The notes: a model not told the origin generated them from the sequence alone. A stretch of 51,148 nt of DNA from Colwellia sp. 39_35_sub15_T18 (GCA_002162675.1 MAAE01000009.1:1-51148); one strand, 5' to 3'; counted from the stretch's first letter, positions 1 to 9,596 are shown. Numbers and translations are program-made.

Positions 1-2
1 TT

Positions 3-77
3 CACAATTGGAGTCTTTGTTTATCTCAGTTAGCGATTTATTTTGAAGGACGTTTAGACAGCGTACTCGATATTTAA
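3..77 (+). CDS. 3' end of an unidentified gene entering from the left
   Basis: An open frame runs from the window edge to a TAA at 75-77 and encodes about 24 residues ending in LAIYFEGRLDSVLDI. The composition looks like a real protein C-terminus, and its stop overlaps the stop of the convergent gene at 74. The family cannot be told from so little. It could be chance coding in a short stretch. Confidence 0.35.
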   Translation, partial: HNWSLCLSQLAIYFEGRLDSVLDI

Positions 78-988
78 CAATTTAAGCTGACACAGAATTT
101 TGAACGCCCCCGATCTTTACAGGAGCTATCTTCAATACAGTATTGGTTGATCCTCGCTTGCTCTTTAATCTCTGCAATATTGGGAAGAGCTTCTAAAAAT
201 AAATTAAATATCTCGTCCCTAAGCCCCTCATTTAGCATTTTATCAATTTCAGCCATGATTATTCTGCCCTGCTGAGTATCAGGGCAACTCGCCCGTATGG
301 GAGCAAAACTGCTCCCCTCTAAAAGCATGAGATACTCTAAAGAATGATCAGGATAGGCTTTATTAAATACCTGATATTCTTCTGGAAATAATAAGACACT
401 ACCGACTCCTCTACTCTCGACATTCGCCATTTTTAATAACGTAACAGGGCCTTCTGAAGCGGTCACATAATCAATATTACTATTTGGTTTCAGTCTAGCG
501 TCTTCAAGGTGTACATTCATATTGCCAAATACTGGACGGTCATTCATCATCACAAACCGGCCAAACTTTTTACTGGCTTCGATGACCTCTGTTATCGAGA
601 CAATTCTCTTTTGGCCTTTATTCGACAGCTGATCGTACAAATTAGGCCGTACCGCAATACCATAATCAACGGTATTGAGTATTGAATTGGAATAGACCCG
701 ATGATCCGTTTTAGGTAATTTCCAGCTTCCTGTACTGCAAAATTCATTATTGTTAGGATTTTGCATATCATTCAGCCAGCGAGCTGGCGTCGTTAAAATC
801 ACTTTATTTTTGAAGCCAGCATTTATATAAGCATTGGCTAAAACATAACCAATGCCTCGCTCAGACTCTGAACCAAAGGGAGGAATATTAAATGTGTACC
901 AGGTGTACGGAGATTCAGCATGAGACACGGAGGAAAGAGAAGACAACAATAAAACAGATATAAAGAATGAAACTACCTTTTTTGGCAT
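74..988 (-). CDS. Periplasmic solute-binding protein, family 3-like
   Basis: This 304-residue protein has a cleavable signal peptide (hydrophobic residues about 7-22, cleavage after SHA). The mature start YTWYTFNIPPF resembles the short SBP_bac_3-like periplasmic proteins common in marine gammaproteobacteria, which sit alone rather than beside ABC permeases. The ligand is unknown. The C-terminus has four cysteines in a short tail (YCIEDSSC and KFCVSLNC), which could form disulfides. AGG lies about 8 nt before the ATG. No transporter genes are adjacent, so a sensory or orphan binding role is as likely as transport. Confidence 0.7.
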   Translation of the reverse strand: MPKKVVSFFISVLLLSSLSSVSHAESPYTWYTFNIPPFGSESERGIGYVLANAYINAGFKNKVILTTPARWLNDMQNPNNNEFCSTGSWKLPKTDHRVYSNSILNTVDYGIAVRPNLYDQLSNKGQKRIVSITEVIEASKKFGRFVMMNDRPVFGNMNVHLEDARLKPNSNIDYVTASEGPVTLLKMANVESRGVGSVLLFPEEYQVFNKAYPDHSLEYLMLLEGSSFAPIRASCPDTQQGRIIMAEIDKMLNEGLRDEIFNLFLEALPNIAEIKEQARINQYCIEDSSCKDRGRSKFCVSLNC

Positions 989-1109
989 TTTAAACCTAAC
1001 AATAAATGACGAAAATCCAGAGCTAACTAATGTAGACCCATATATGGCCTACAATAAACGATTATAAGGTAATTTTCCACGCTTAACTTTTACGATAGTG
1101 CTTTGGTGT

Positions 1110-1126
1110 TACTCCGAGTCGGAGTA
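1110..1126. promoter_or_regulatory. Perfect 17-bp palindrome, candidate operator
   Basis: TACTCCGAGTCGGAGTA has 8-bp arms around one central base. It lies about 120 bp upstream of the binding-protein gene, with no T-run after it, so it does not look like a terminator. It may be a DNA-binding site, but no regulator is known for it here. Confidence 0.4.
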
Positions 1127-1180
1127 CTTGCCCCCGTATCATCAACTAGGATTAAATGGGTTTGCCAGCTTCGCAGGGCA

Positions 1181-1216
1181 AAAAAATGCCGTAGCTTAAT
1201 AAGCTACGGCATTTTA
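1181..1216 (-). terminator. Rho-independent terminator after tRNA-Leu
   Basis: A 13-bp stem (ATGCCGTAGCTTA with its complement) has an almost closed loop. It is followed on the minus strand by a run of seven T, so it ends the secG-tRNA transcript. It is A-rich on the other side and could work in both directions. Confidence 0.85.
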
Positions 1217-1233
1217 AAAATCTATAAATTTAG

Positions 1234-1318
1234 TGGTGCGGATGGGGGGACTTGAACCCCCACGACCTAAGTCACCAGCCCCTCAAGCTGACGCGTCTAC
1301 CAATTCCGCCACATCCGC
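1234..1318 (-). tRNA. tRNA-Leu (anticodon GAG)
   Basis: The reverse complement folds as an 85-nt class II tRNA. The acceptor GCGGATG pairs with CATCCGC and is followed by A and an encoded CCA. The D arm contains AATTGGTAGAC, the anticodon loop is TTGAGGG with GAG at the anticodon position, there is a long variable arm, and the T arm contains GGTTCAAGTCC. It follows secG on the same strand, as leuU does in E. coli, so it is probably processed from the secG transcript. Confidence 0.97.
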
Positions 1319-1338
1319 GCATTACTAAATTTAATTAA

Positions 1339-1746
1339 TTAGTTTGGTACGTCGCCATCATCTTTTTTCATAGCGGGAGCATCAGCAGCGGGAACATCTG
1401 AGTTTTCGCTTACTGTGTTTGACTCAGCACTTTCATCAGGAATGGCATCAGTAGCAAGGATTTGTTCACTTACTGGGACACTTAAGTCATTCCATTCATC
1501 AACAGCTTTGGTTTTACTGGCCGTTAAGTTACCTAATACTAAGCTGATAACAAAAAAACCTACTGCTAACCATGTGGTCATTTTAGTTAAGAAGTTACCT
1601 GAGCCACCTGAACCAAATACTGTTGCAGATGATCCGGCACCAAAAGATGCGCCCATATCAGCACCTTTACCTTGTTGAATTAACACTAAGCCAATCAATG
1701 TTAAGGCAATAAGTACGTAGGCGATAATTAAAACTTGATACAACAT
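1339..1746 (-). CDS. secG: Protein-export membrane protein SecG
   Basis: SecG is the small subunit of the SecYEG translocon in the inner membrane. The 135-residue protein has two membrane segments (about 3-22 and 55-73) joined by a glycine-rich loop with QQGKGADMGASFGAG and VFGSGGSGNFL, the family hallmark. An acidic Glu/Asp/Ala/Pro-rich tail follows. The start ATG is 2 nt beyond the tpiA stop and has AAAGGAAAG as ribosome-binding site inside the end of tpiA, so the two are probably coupled. tRNA-Leu lies directly downstream. Confidence 0.96.
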   Translation of the reverse strand: MLYQVLIIAYVLIALTLIGLVLIQQGKGADMGASFGAGSSATVFGSGGSGNFLTKMTTWLAVGFFVISLVLGNLTASKTKAVDEWNDLSVPVSEQILATDAIPDESAESNTVSENSDVPAADAPAMKKDDGDVPN

Positions 1747-1748
1747 TT

Positions 1749-2519
1749 TTACTTTCCTTTCGCTGCTGAGCAGATAATTTTAAATTGCTCAACTTGTAAA
1801 CTAGCACCACCAATAAGACCACCGTCTATATCAGCTTGTGCGAATAATTCTTCACAGTTTGACGCATTCACGCTGCCACCGTATAACAAAGGCACTTTAG
1901 CCGCCACATTCTCATTTGCTTGCGCTAGAAATTGGCGAATAAATTGATGTGTTTCTTGTGCCATCTCACTTGATGCTGTTTTTCCTGTGCCTATAGCCCA
2001 AACAGGCTCATAAGCAATAACAACATCAATAAATTTTTCGATACCTACTTCATCTATTACTGGTTGTAATTGTGAGGCAAGTACTGTTTCAGTTTGCTCT
2101 GTTGCACGCTCTGCTTCACTTTCACCAATACATAAAATTGGCGTTAAGCCTGCATTTAATGCGGCATTAACTTTATGAGCAACTTGCGTAGACGTTTCTT
2201 TATAATAACTTCTACGTTCAGAGTGGCCTATAATAGCAAATTCTACTGATAAATCCCGCAACATTTTTGTTGAAATTTCACCAGTATATGCACCACTTTC
2301 ATGCTCACTTACATTTTGTGCACCAATACAAATAGCGGTATTTAACTGTTCTGCTTTTACCTTAGTCACAAGTGAAGATAAATAAGGAGTACTTGGGCAA
2401 ATAACCACGCTAACATTGTCTTGTAATTCAACGTTTGTTAAACCCGTAACCATAGTGTTAACTAGTGTTAAATCACCATTCATTTTCCAGTTAGCAGCAA
2501 CGATTGCACGTCTAGCCAT
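1749..2519 (-). CDS. tpiA: Triosephosphate isomerase
   Basis: Cytoplasmic enzyme that interconverts dihydroxyacetone phosphate and glyceraldehyde 3-phosphate in glycolysis. At 256 residues it has the normal length. The catalytic residues are visible: Lys12 in NWKMNG, His99 in IIGHSERR, and Glu171 in AYEPVWAIGTGK. The phosphate loop YGGSVNASN is near the C-terminus. TAGGAG lies 9 nt before the ATG. It sits between glmM and secG on one strand, an order common in Pseudomonas and Alteromonadales but not in E. coli. Confidence 0.98.
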   Translation of the reverse strand: MARRAIVAANWKMNGDLTLVNTMVTGLTNVELQDNVSVVICPSTPYLSSLVTKVKAEQLNTAICIGAQNVSEHESGAYTGEISTKMLRDLSVEFAIIGHSERRSYYKETSTQVAHKVNAALNAGLTPILCIGESEAERATEQTETVLASQLQPVIDEVGIEKFIDVVIAYEPVWAIGTGKTASSEMAQETHQFIRQFLAQANENVAAKVPLLYGGSVNASNCEELFAQADIDGGLIGGASLQVEQFKIICSAAKGK

Positions 2520-2671
2520 TTGATAATCTCCTATCCATTTTCAGCACATTGCAAAATGAAGCCGCAAGATATTAACTAACCTGAGAATAACTTACAAGTA
2601 ATAAGTTAAAATCTAGTGTTTACACGTTAAATATCTTCGCTGTCTGCTGATTATTTAGTCACCAAAGCCTA

Positions 2672-4009
2672 TTAGCTGGCTAATTTTACCGCTTCGGCAA
2701 TTTCATTCGCTAAGTTGGTTACTTCATCCATATCAGAGCCTTCAACCATAACCCTAATCAATGGCTCAGTACCTGATTTTCTCAATAATACTCGACCGCG
2801 TCCAGCAAGCTGGGTATTAGCCTTCTCAACCGATGCTTGTACACTCGCGGTATTAATAGGATCAGTGTCACCGGTAAAGCGCACATTCACGAGAATTTGC
2901 GGTAGCATAGTCATACCTTGGCGTAACTCAAATAATGACTTATCTTGCTGACATACGGCCGTTAGCACATTGAGTGCGGCAATAATACCATCCCCCGTAG
3001 AGGTATGGTTTAAGTTGATGATATGACCTGAGTTTTCAGCACCTAATTGCCAACCTTTTTCTCTAAGCATTCCCATCACATATCGGTCGCCAACATTACT
3101 GCGGGCAAAAGGTACATCAAGCTTTTCTAAAGCCAGTTCAAGCCCCATATTGCTCATTAAGGTTCCCACGACCCCACCTTGCAAATTTCCTGATTTCAAA
3201 TCATTGCAAGCAATAATATAAACTGCTTCATCACCATCAATAACATATCCGGTGTGATCAACCATCATGAGACGATCGCCATCACCATCAAGGGCGATAC
3301 CTAAATCAGCTTGATGTGCAACTACCGCTTCACTAATCATTTTCATTGAGGTTGCGCCACAACCATCGTTGATATTGGTACCATTAGGTGACGTACCCAC
3401 TTCAATAACCTTGGCTCCTAGTTCACGAAAAACATTAGGAGCAATATGGTAAGTTGCGCCATGGGCACAATCGACCACAATAGTTAAGTCTTTCAATGAA
3501 AGTTGGCTTGGGAAATTACTTTTACAAAATTCAATATAACGACCTGCCGCATCGGCAATACGAGTAGCTTTACCTAAATAAGCCGACTCTACACAGCCCA
3601 TAGGCTTATCTAACTCAGCTTCAATCGCTAATTCAACATGATCGGGTAGTTTCTGACCATCTTGTGAGAAAAATTTGATACCATTATCATAGTAAGGGTT
3701 ATGGGAAGCACTAATTACGATACCGGCTTCAGCGCGAAAGGTTTTAGTTAAGTAAGCAATACCTGGCGTTGGCATTGGCCCTAATAAACCAACATCGATA
3801 CCTGCGGCAGAGAAACCTGCTTCGAGTGCAGACTCAAACATATAACCTGAAATTCGAGTGTCTTTACCTATTAATACTTTTTTAGTACCTTGTGCTGCTA
3901 ATACTTTACCTGCGGCATAACCTAGCTTCATAACAAATTCAGGGGTAATTGGATACTGCCCCACTAAACCACGTACACCGTCGGTGCCAAAATATTTACG
4001 ACTAGACAT
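2672..4009 (-). CDS. glmM: Phosphoglucosamine mutase
   Basis: Converts glucosamine-6-phosphate to glucosamine-1-phosphate on the way to UDP-GlcNAc, and so feeds peptidoglycan and LPS synthesis. The phosphorylated Ser102 is in [12 protein letters not shown], the Mg site is DGDGDR at 241-246, and a C-terminal [12 protein letters not shown] phosphate-binding loop is present. The ATG at 4009 was chosen because it gives 445 residues, the E. coli length, starts [11 protein letters not shown], and has AAAGGA just upstream. An in-frame TTG 15 nt earlier would place that GGA inside the gene. folP is upstream on the same strand, separated by a structured repeat. Confidence 0.98.
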   Translation of the reverse strand: MSSRKYFGTDGVRGLVGQYPITPEFVMKLGYAAGKVLAAQGTKKVLIGKDTRISGYMFESALEAGFSAAGIDVGLLGPMPTPGIAYLTKTFRAEAGIVISASHNPYYDNGIKFFSQDGQKLPDHVELAIEAELDKPMGCVESAYLGKATRIADAAGRYIEFCKSNFPSQLSLKDLTIVVDCAHGATYHIAPNVFRELGAKVIEVGTSPNGTNINDGCGATSMKMISEAVVAHQADLGIALDGDGDRLMMVDHTGYVIDGDEAVYIIACNDLKSGNLQGGVVGTLMSNMGLELALEKLDVPFARSNVGDRYVMGMLREKGWQLGAENSGHIINLNHTSTGDGIIAALNVLTAVCQQDKSLFELRQGMTMLPQILVNVRFTGDTDPINTASVQASVEKANTQLAGRGRVLLRKSGTEPLIRVMVEGSDMDEVTNLANEIAEAVKLAS

Positions 4010-4053
4010 TTTTTTTCCTTTCAATTTTGTATTTATTCAGCTTAGAAATATTT

Positions 4054-4156
4054 ACCACAGAGAGCACCGAAGTGCTAACGCACTACACCGAGAATAACAA
4101 AGTCTCCGTGTAGGCTCGAAGAGCCCTCTGTGAAGCATCGCGACTCGGTGGTGAAC
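4054..4156. repeat. Structured dispersed-repeat-like element between folP and glmM
   Basis: About 100 bp of interlocking inverted repeats: CACAGAG (4056-4062) against CTCTGTG (4126-4132), AGTGC/GCACT (4071-4084), CACCGAGA against TCTCCGTG, GGCTC/GAGCC (4113-4125), and outer CACCGA against CGGTGGTG. The wording ACCACAGAG...GGTGAA resembles short palindromic repeats seen between genes in marine gammaproteobacteria. As transcribed RNA it would fold strongly between folP and glmM. Only one copy is in this window, so its repeat status is inferred. Confidence 0.5.
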
Positions 4157-4198
4157 AGTTACTCAGTTTTTAAAGCTAAGCTCTCAGTTAATTGCTTG

Positions 4199-5050
4199 TT
4201 ATTTTTTATATCGAGCAACGGCTGTTAAAATTTTTATCGCATCCACAGTTTCTGGAACATCATGTACCCGTATTATACTTGCACCTTGCTGTACGGCAAT
4301 AATACCAGCCGTTAAACTACCGGCTAAACGTTGTTCTACATCACGATTTAATAAATTACCTAACATGGATTTACGTGAAATTCCCGCTAATAAAGGTAAG
4401 TTAAGTTTTTCAAATTGGCCAAAATCTGCAAGCATTTGATAATTGTGTTTCAATGTTTTACCAAAACCAAAACCGGGATCTAAAATTAAGCGATGCTTTT
4501 CAATACCTTTTTGTACGCAGCTTTCAATGCGCTGCACAAAGAAACTAATTATATCCTCAATAACATTATTATAGTGCGGATTTTCTTGCATCGTTCTAGG
4601 CATGCCTTGCATGTGCATTAAGCAAACTTTCACATTGCTTTGAGCAACTACATCGAGACAGCCTTCATTTTGCAAAGCACGAACATCATTAATCATGTTA
4701 GCGCCATGTATGATTGCCTCAGTCATGACACCAGCTTTGCTAGTATCAATTGAAACCGCAATATCAAAACGAGATTTAATGGCTTTAAGTAGCGGAATTA
4801 CCCGTGTTATTTCATCTTTTTCACTGACATCAACAGCTCCGGGGCGTGTTGATTCACCACCAATATCGATAATATCAACGCCGCTTGTTATCATTAACTC
4901 AACTTGCTTTAAGGCATTATCAAAGCTAGAAAATTGCCCGCCGTCAGAAAATGAGTCAAGAGTGACATTTAAAATGCCCATGACTTGCACACTCTTTAAA
5001 TGCGCTAATGTTGTGTAATTTGGTTGAGCTTTTATAGAGCTTTCAGACAT
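4199..5050 (-). CDS. folP: Dihydropteroate synthase
   Basis: Joins p-aminobenzoate to 6-hydroxymethyl-dihydropterin diphosphate in folate synthesis and is the sulfonamide target. The 283-residue protein has the TIM-barrel motifs: MGILNVTLDSFSDGG (24-38), IDIGGESTRPGA (61-72), SIDTSKAGV, LDPGFGFGK, GISRKSMLG and a final IIRVHDV. Residue 31 is Leu where the family nearly always has Pro (NVTPDSFSDGG), a change in the flexible loop near the active site. The gene lies between ftsH and glmM as in E. coli. No clear ribosome-binding site precedes the ATG. A terminator hairpin separates it from ftsH. Confidence 0.96.
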   Translation of the reverse strand: MSESSIKAQPNYTTLAHLKSVQVMGILNVTLDSFSDGGQFSSFDNALKQVELMITSGVDIIDIGGESTRPGAVDVSEKDEITRVIPLLKAIKSRFDIAVSIDTSKAGVMTEAIIHGANMINDVRALQNEGCLDVVAQSNVKVCLMHMQGMPRTMQENPHYNNVIEDIISFFVQRIESCVQKGIEKHRLILDPGFGFGKTLKHNYQMLADFGQFEKLNLPLLAGISRKSMLGNLLNRDVEQRLAGSLTAGIIAVQQGASIIRVHDVPETVDAIKILTAVARYKK

Positions 5051-5080
5051 AAGATTACGATTAGTATTTTAAATAAAACA

Positions 5081-5116
5081 AAGCCTCGATATTTACGTAA
5101 GTAAACACCGAGGCTT
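5081..5116 (-). terminator. Hairpin downstream of ftsH
   Basis: AAGCCTCG (5081-5088) pairs with CGAGGCTT (5109-5116), extended by TGTTTAC/GTAAATA-like pairing in the loop. On the minus strand TGTTTTATTT follows, so it can end the ftsH transcript or act as a partial terminator before folP. Confidence 0.7.
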
Positions 5117-5139
5117 ATTATTTGAACTGACCTTGCTAA

Positions 5140-7113
5140 TTACTTAGCTGGAGTATCACTACTTGGCTTAGAAAGATCAGGTGTTGAGTTGGCATCAGAG
5201 TTCTCTGACTTTTCAACGACATCAACGCCACTTGAATTAGAGCTTGAACCGGAATTAGAATTGGGTTTTGAATTAGAGTCGCTATCATCCCAACCAGACG
5301 GTTTTCTGACTTCAGTTCTTGCCATTAAATCATCAATTTGCAAAGCATCAATGGTTTCATATTTCATTAACGCATCTTTCATGGCATGTAAAACATCCAT
5401 GTTATCTTTGATTAATGTCTCTGCGCGTTGATAGTTACGATCAATAACCGCTTTAATTTCTTCATCAATTAACTTGGCTGTTTCATCTGACATATTCAAC
5501 GATTTAGCAGAAGTGCGACCTAAGAAAACTTCGCCTTCTTCTTCAGCAAAAAGCATTGGCCCCATATCTGACAAGCCCCATTGGGTCACCATTTTACGGG
5601 CAATATTCGTAGCACGTTCAATGTCATTTGAAGCACCCGTTGACACTTTATCACTACCGTAAATAACATCTTCTGCAACACGGCCACCGTATAGAGACGA
5701 AATATTACTTTCTAAATGTTGCTTAGAGTGACTGAACCTGTCTTGCTCTGGCAAGTACATTGTTACCCCCAAAGCGCGACCGCGAGGAATGATACTTACT
5801 TTATAAACAGGATCATGATCGGGCACTAAGCGACCGATAATTGCATGCCCGGCTTCATGATACGCGGTCATTTCTTTTTCAGATTCACTCATTACCATAG
5901 ACTTACGTTCTGAGCCCATCATAATTTTATCCTTCGCTTTATCAAATTCATACATACTTACCGTACGACGCGAAGTACGAGCAGCCCATAAAGCCGCTTC
6001 ATTAACTAAGTTAGCTAAATCAGCACCAGAAAAACCTGGTGTACCACGGGCAATAACCGATGCCTTAACATCTTCGCCTAGTGGTACTTTACGCATGTGT
6101 ACTTTTAAAATTTGCTCACGACCACGAATATCAGGTAAGCCAACCGTTACTTGACGATCAAAACGACCGGGACGTAATAAAGCAGGATCTAATACATCTG
6201 GACGGTTAGTTGCAGCAATAACAATTACGCCTTCATTACCTTCAAAACCATCCATTTCTACTAACATTTGGTTTAGGGTTTGTTCACGCTCATCATGTCC
6301 ACCGCCCATACCAGCACCACGTTGGCGACCTACAGCATCAATTTCATCGATGAAGATAATACAAGGCGCTGATTTTTTAGCTTGCTCGAACATATCACGT
6401 ACCCGCGAGGCACCAACACCGACAAACATTTCAACAAAGTCTGAGCCTGAAATAGTAAAGAAAGGTACTTTAGCTTCACCGGCAATGGCTTTTGCTAATA
6501 ACGTTTTACCTGTACCCGGCTGACCAACAAGTAATATACCTGAAGGAATACGACCACCTAACTTTTGAAATTTAGTCGGTTCTTTTAAATAGTCGACAAG
6601 CTCTGCTACTTCTTCTTTAGCTTCATCACAACCTGCAACATCAGCAAAAGTCGTTTTAATTTGATCTTCACTTAATTGACGCGCTTTAGATTTGCCAAAA
6701 GACATAGCGCCTTTACCGCCACCACCTTGCATTTGACGCATGAAGAATATCCACACACCAATGAGTAAAATCATTGGAAACCAAGACACAAAAATAGTTG
6801 TTAAGAAGCTGGTTTCTTCGGGTAATTTTCCTTGGGCGCGCACACCTTGCTTAACAAGATCATTAATTAAGTCACGATCATAACCGCCGGGAATAGTGGT
6901 AGTGTATGCTTCACCACTGCGCTTCTCACCAGTAATAACACCATTTCTATCTACGTTGGCATCACGAATTTGTCCTTGACGAACATCGGTGATAAAACGT
7001 GTATAGTCCATTTGTTGTTCATTGGCTGTATTAGGAGAAAAACTCTGAAAAACAGACATTAACACAACAGCTATTACTAACCATAAAATAAGATTTTTTG
7101 CCATATCGCTCAA
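5140..7113 (-). CDS. ftsH: ATP-dependent zinc metalloprotease FtsH
   Basis: Membrane-anchored AAA+ protease that degrades misfolded membrane proteins and regulators such as LpxC. Residues 8-24 and about 106-125 are membrane segments around a periplasmic domain. Walker A is GQPGTGKT (197-204; the usual second residue is Pro), Walker B is IIFIDEIDA (252-260), the second region of homology ends in RPGRFDRQ, and the zinc site is HEAGH (419-423). The last 45 residues are Ser/Asn-rich and low-complexity. GAGG lies 8 nt before a TTG at 7113 (MSDMAKN). The ATG at 7104 (MAKNLIL) is the alternative, as in E. coli. rlmE is directly upstream. Confidence 0.97.
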   Translation of the reverse strand: MSDMAKNLILWLVIAVVLMSVFQSFSPNTANEQQMDYTRFITDVRQGQIRDANVDRNGVITGEKRSGEAYTTTIPGGYDRDLINDLVKQGVRAQGKLPEETSFLTTIFVSWFPMILLIGVWIFFMRQMQGGGGKGAMSFGKSKARQLSEDQIKTTFADVAGCDEAKEEVAELVDYLKEPTKFQKLGGRIPSGILLVGQPGTGKTLLAKAIAGEAKVPFFTISGSDFVEMFVGVGASRVRDMFEQAKKSAPCIIFIDEIDAVGRQRGAGMGGGHDEREQTLNQMLVEMDGFEGNEGVIVIAATNRPDVLDPALLRPGRFDRQVTVGLPDIRGREQILKVHMRKVPLGEDVKASVIARGTPGFSGADLANLVNEAALWAARTSRRTVSMYEFDKAKDKIMMGSERKSMVMSESEKEMTAYHEAGHAIIGRLVPDHDPVYKVSIIPRGRALGVTMYLPEQDRFSHSKQHLESNISSLYGGRVAEDVIYGSDKVSTGASNDIERATNIARKMVTQWGLSDMGPMLFAEEEGEVFLGRTSAKSLNMSDETAKLIDEEIKAVIDRNYQRAETLIKDNMDVLHAMKDALMKYETIDALQIDDLMARTEVRKPSGWDDSDSNSKPNSNSGSSSNSSGVDVVEKSENSDANSTPDLSKPSSDTPAK

Positions 7114-7296
7114 CTTAATGACCTCGTTGGATTTAATAAATTTGTAAAAACAAAACTGTTATACGTTATTGTGCCTAATTTACTACAATTCAAGCCTTGT
7201 CGCTAATTAACTTTAGTCGGTGTTTACAACTAGTAACAACTTACTTTGTTATAAATAAAGTTCAGCGCTAATATTTTTCGTAAAAAACATCACCGC

Positions 7297-7926
7297 TCAC
7301 CCCTTAAAACCAGTAGCGACGAGATAAACTTCTCGTGAACGGGCACGTGAAGACTCAGGTTTACGTGTTTTAACCGTTTTAAATACCGCCCTGACCTCCT
7401 TCATAAACGCTTCAAAGCCAGCACCTTGGAAAACCTTTACCACAAAGGCACCATTAGGTTTTAATACTTGACGACACATATCTAAAGCCAGCTCAACTAA
7501 ATACATGCTGCGCGCTGAATCGGCGCTTTCATTACCTGTCATATTCGCCGCCATGTCTGACATCACTACATCAATTTTCTTACCATCAATGCGAGTTAAT
7601 AAAGCATTAAGCACTGCTTCTTCACGAAAGTCGCCCTCTAAAAAGTCAACCCCTGCGATAGCATCCATCGGCAAAATATCACAAGCAACCACTTGCCCGT
7701 TATTGCCTACCGCTTTTACCGCATATTCAGACCAACCACCAGGCGCGGCACCCAAATCGATCACTTTCATACCCTGTTTGATCAATTTGTCTTTATTATT
7801 TATTTCTTCAATTTTAAAAACCGCGCGTGAACGTAAACCTAATTTCTTAGCTTTTTTTACGTACTCATCCTCAAAATGTTCATCAAGCCAGCGCTGTGAA
7901 CTAGCAGTGTGTTTATTCTTTGCCAT
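7297..7926 (-). CDS. rlmE: 23S rRNA 2'-O-methyltransferase RlmE
   Basis: Methylates the ribose of U2552 in 23S rRNA, a late step in 50S assembly, using S-adenosylmethionine. The protein has 209 residues, the same as E. coli RrmJ. The SAM loop is [14 protein letters not shown], the catalytic Asp is in [10 protein letters not shown], and the other catalytic residues are in VVKVFQG and [12 protein letters not shown]. It heads the minus-strand block with ftsH downstream and yhbY divergent, the order conserved in E. coli. Confidence 0.97.
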   Translation of the reverse strand: MAKNKHTASSQRWLDEHFEDEYVKKAKKLGLRSRAVFKIEEINNKDKLIKQGMKVIDLGAAPGGWSEYAVKAVGNNGQVVACDILPMDAIAGVDFLEGDFREEAVLNALLTRIDGKKIDVVMSDMAANMTGNESADSARSMYLVELALDMCRQVLKPNGAFVVKVFQGAGFEAFMKEVRAVFKTVKTRKPESSRARSREVYLVATGFKG

Positions 7927-8010
7927 GTTTTTTCGACTATTTATAGATATTAACTGTTAGATAGGGGTAAAATAGCGCTAATTCAAGTTAACGTATATCG
8001 AAAAATCTTA

Positions 8011-8307
8011 ATGACCTTAAATAAAAAGCAAATTCAATATTTAAAGGGTGTTGCTCACCCACTCAAACCTGTTGTTTTACTTGGCAGTAATGGCTTAACC
8101 GAAGCCGTTGTCGCTGAAATTGATTATGCACTTAATCATCATGAGTTGATTAAAGTAAAAATTCCAACTGATGATAGAGAAACCAAAGGATTAATCGTTG
8201 AAGCTATTTGTCGTGAAGCTAAGGCAACAAAAATACAAGTGATTGGTAAAACCTTAATCATTTACCGTCAAAGTGAAGAGAAGAAAATTCGTATTCCGAA
8301 AATTTAA
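8011..8307 (+). CDS. yhbY: Ribosome-associated CRM-domain protein YhbY
   Basis: Small RNA-binding protein that associates with the 50S precursor. The 98 residues form a single CRM domain: N-terminal LNKKQIQYLKGVAHPLKPVV, a central LGSNGLTEAVVAEID close to the GxxG loop region, and a basic C-terminus. It is divergent from rlmE, another 50S-maturation gene, as in E. coli. A 10-bp stem (8320-8350) follows the stop but lacks a T-run. Confidence 0.95.
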   Translation: MTLNKKQIQYLKGVAHPLKPVVLLGSNGLTEAVVAEIDYALNHHELIKVKIPTDDRETKGLIVEAICREAKATKIQVIGKTLIIYRQSEEKKIRIPKI

Positions 8308-8319
8308 GTCTCATACTTA

Positions 8320-8350
8320 AGCTTACTCCCTCATATAAGTGGAGTAAGCT
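8320..8350 (+). other. Stem-loop after yhbY
   Basis: AGCTTACTCC pairs with GGAGTAAGCT around an 11-nt loop. It is followed by AAAATAATA rather than T, so it is at most a weak terminator or an RNA-end stabiliser. Confidence 0.4.
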
Positions 8351-8418
8351 AAAATAATAATTGAAACTTATTGCTTTCATCTATTATAGTAAATGGAATT
8401 TAACTATAGGGATAGCCG

Positions 8419-9525
8419 ATGTTTATTAAACAAAAACATATTTCAAAAGGAGTTTACTTTCACTTTTTACTTATCATAACCTTATCATTTTCTACAAATG
8501 CACAATCAAACTTAGCATTAAACAAGCAATTCAAAAGTGTCTACTATGCATATCAAGATGCCGTAAAAAGCAATGATAGCGATGCGCAATTTAACTATGC
8601 GAAAGAAGCTCATCAACTAGGTAAAAAGCTCTACGGTAATACCGATATCAACACCGCCAATTTAGCCTTGATATTAGCTCGACAACACCTTAATAAAAAA
8701 GAGCTAACACAAGCAAATTCACTATTACTTAAGACTTTAAATACCTTTGAAAGCGAATATGGCGACGGTGCTGCAGAGCTTACTGAAGTCTATATTTTAT
8801 TAGGCCAATCACTGCCTCATAAGAAACGAAAAAAATCGATTAAACATTATTTGAAAGCCCTAAATATTGCCAAAGAATATGAAGAAGAACGGCCTTATTT
8901 CAATGCGCAAATACAGCTAGAAGCGGGTATAGTATTACTTAGCCAAGGTTCAACAAAAAGTCGTATTATATTAACGGCGCAAGCGTTTTTTACCGAACAT
9001 TTACCCCCAAATGACCAACGTGTGGTTAGTGCTAACTTTTATGCTGGTAAATATTATTTAGCGCGACACAAGTATAATCAAGCTATTCAAAATTGGCAGA
9101 AAAATCTACATACATTCGATTCTTTAGAGGGAGCAACTCACCCATTAGAATTAAATACCCATGCATTTTTAATTAATGCCCTTGAAAAAACGGGTAAAAG
9201 TGAAGAGGCAACAAAACATTGTATTGCCATCGGTTCAATGACACCTTGGGATGACAGCCAAGAGCAAATACCTTTGTTTAGAGTTCTTCCTAAATATCCT
9301 GTTGATTATGCCCGCAGAAAAAAATCTGGCTGGGTAAAAGTTGGCTTTACTGTTTCTGACTTTGGTACCGTCATTGAGACTAAAATAATTGACTCTCTAG
9401 GCGGTAAAGGATTTGAAAAATCAGCTTTAGCTGCATTAGAAAAATGGCGTTATGCACCAAAGTTTGAAAATGGTAAAGCCACTGAAGCTAGTGCTTCGGT
9501 TCAACTAGACTTTAAAATGGACTAG
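8419..9525 (+). CDS. TPR protein with C-terminal TonB domain
   Basis: This exported protein of 368 residues has a signal peptide (hydrophobic 14-27, ending TNAQS) and helical TPR-like repeats over about 40-260 (for example NTANLALILARQHLNKKELTQA and YFNAQIQLEAG). A TonB C-terminal domain covers about 285-366 (YPVDYARRKKSGWVKVGFTVSDFG, then FEKSALAALEKWRYAPK). There is no N-terminal TonB anchor or Pro-rich spacer, so it is not a classical TonB. Such proteins are frequent in Alteromonadales and their role is not established. AGGGA lies 6 nt before the ATG. No exbB/exbD lies nearby. Confidence 0.8.
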   Translation: MFIKQKHISKGVYFHFLLIITLSFSTNAQSNLALNKQFKSVYYAYQDAVKSNDSDAQFNYAKEAHQLGKKLYGNTDINTANLALILARQHLNKKELTQANSLLLKTLNTFESEYGDGAAELTEVYILLGQSLPHKKRKKSIKHYLKALNIAKEYEEERPYFNAQIQLEAGIVLLSQGSTKSRIILTAQAFFTEHLPPNDQRVVSANFYAGKYYLARHKYNQAIQNWQKNLHTFDSLEGATHPLELNTHAFLINALEKTGKSEEATKHCIAIGSMTPWDDSQEQIPLFRVLPKYPVDYARRKKSGWVKVGFTVSDFGTVIETKIIDSLGGKGFEKSALAALEKWRYAPKFENGKATEASASVQLDFKMD

Positions 9526-9558
9526 TTATTGAGGTAGATCTAACAAAGAACAAAAATA

Positions 9559-9596
9559 AAGCCCATCGCTTAGTGATAAGCGATGGGCTTTTTTAT
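9559..9596. terminator. Bidirectional terminator between convergent genes
   Basis: AAGCCCATCGCTTA (9559-9572) pairs with TAAGCGATGGGCTT (9577-9590) around a GTGA loop. T-runs are present in both directions. It serves the TonB-domain gene on the plus strand and glnS on the minus strand. Confidence 0.92.

Noticed and set aside
1735..1947. Short plus-strand frame opposite tpiA
   Set aside because: Antisense to the conserved end of triosephosphate isomerase.
7505..7960. 151-codon open frame opposite rlmE
   Set aside because: Shadow of a well-conserved methyltransferase gene, with no start signal or recognisable domain.
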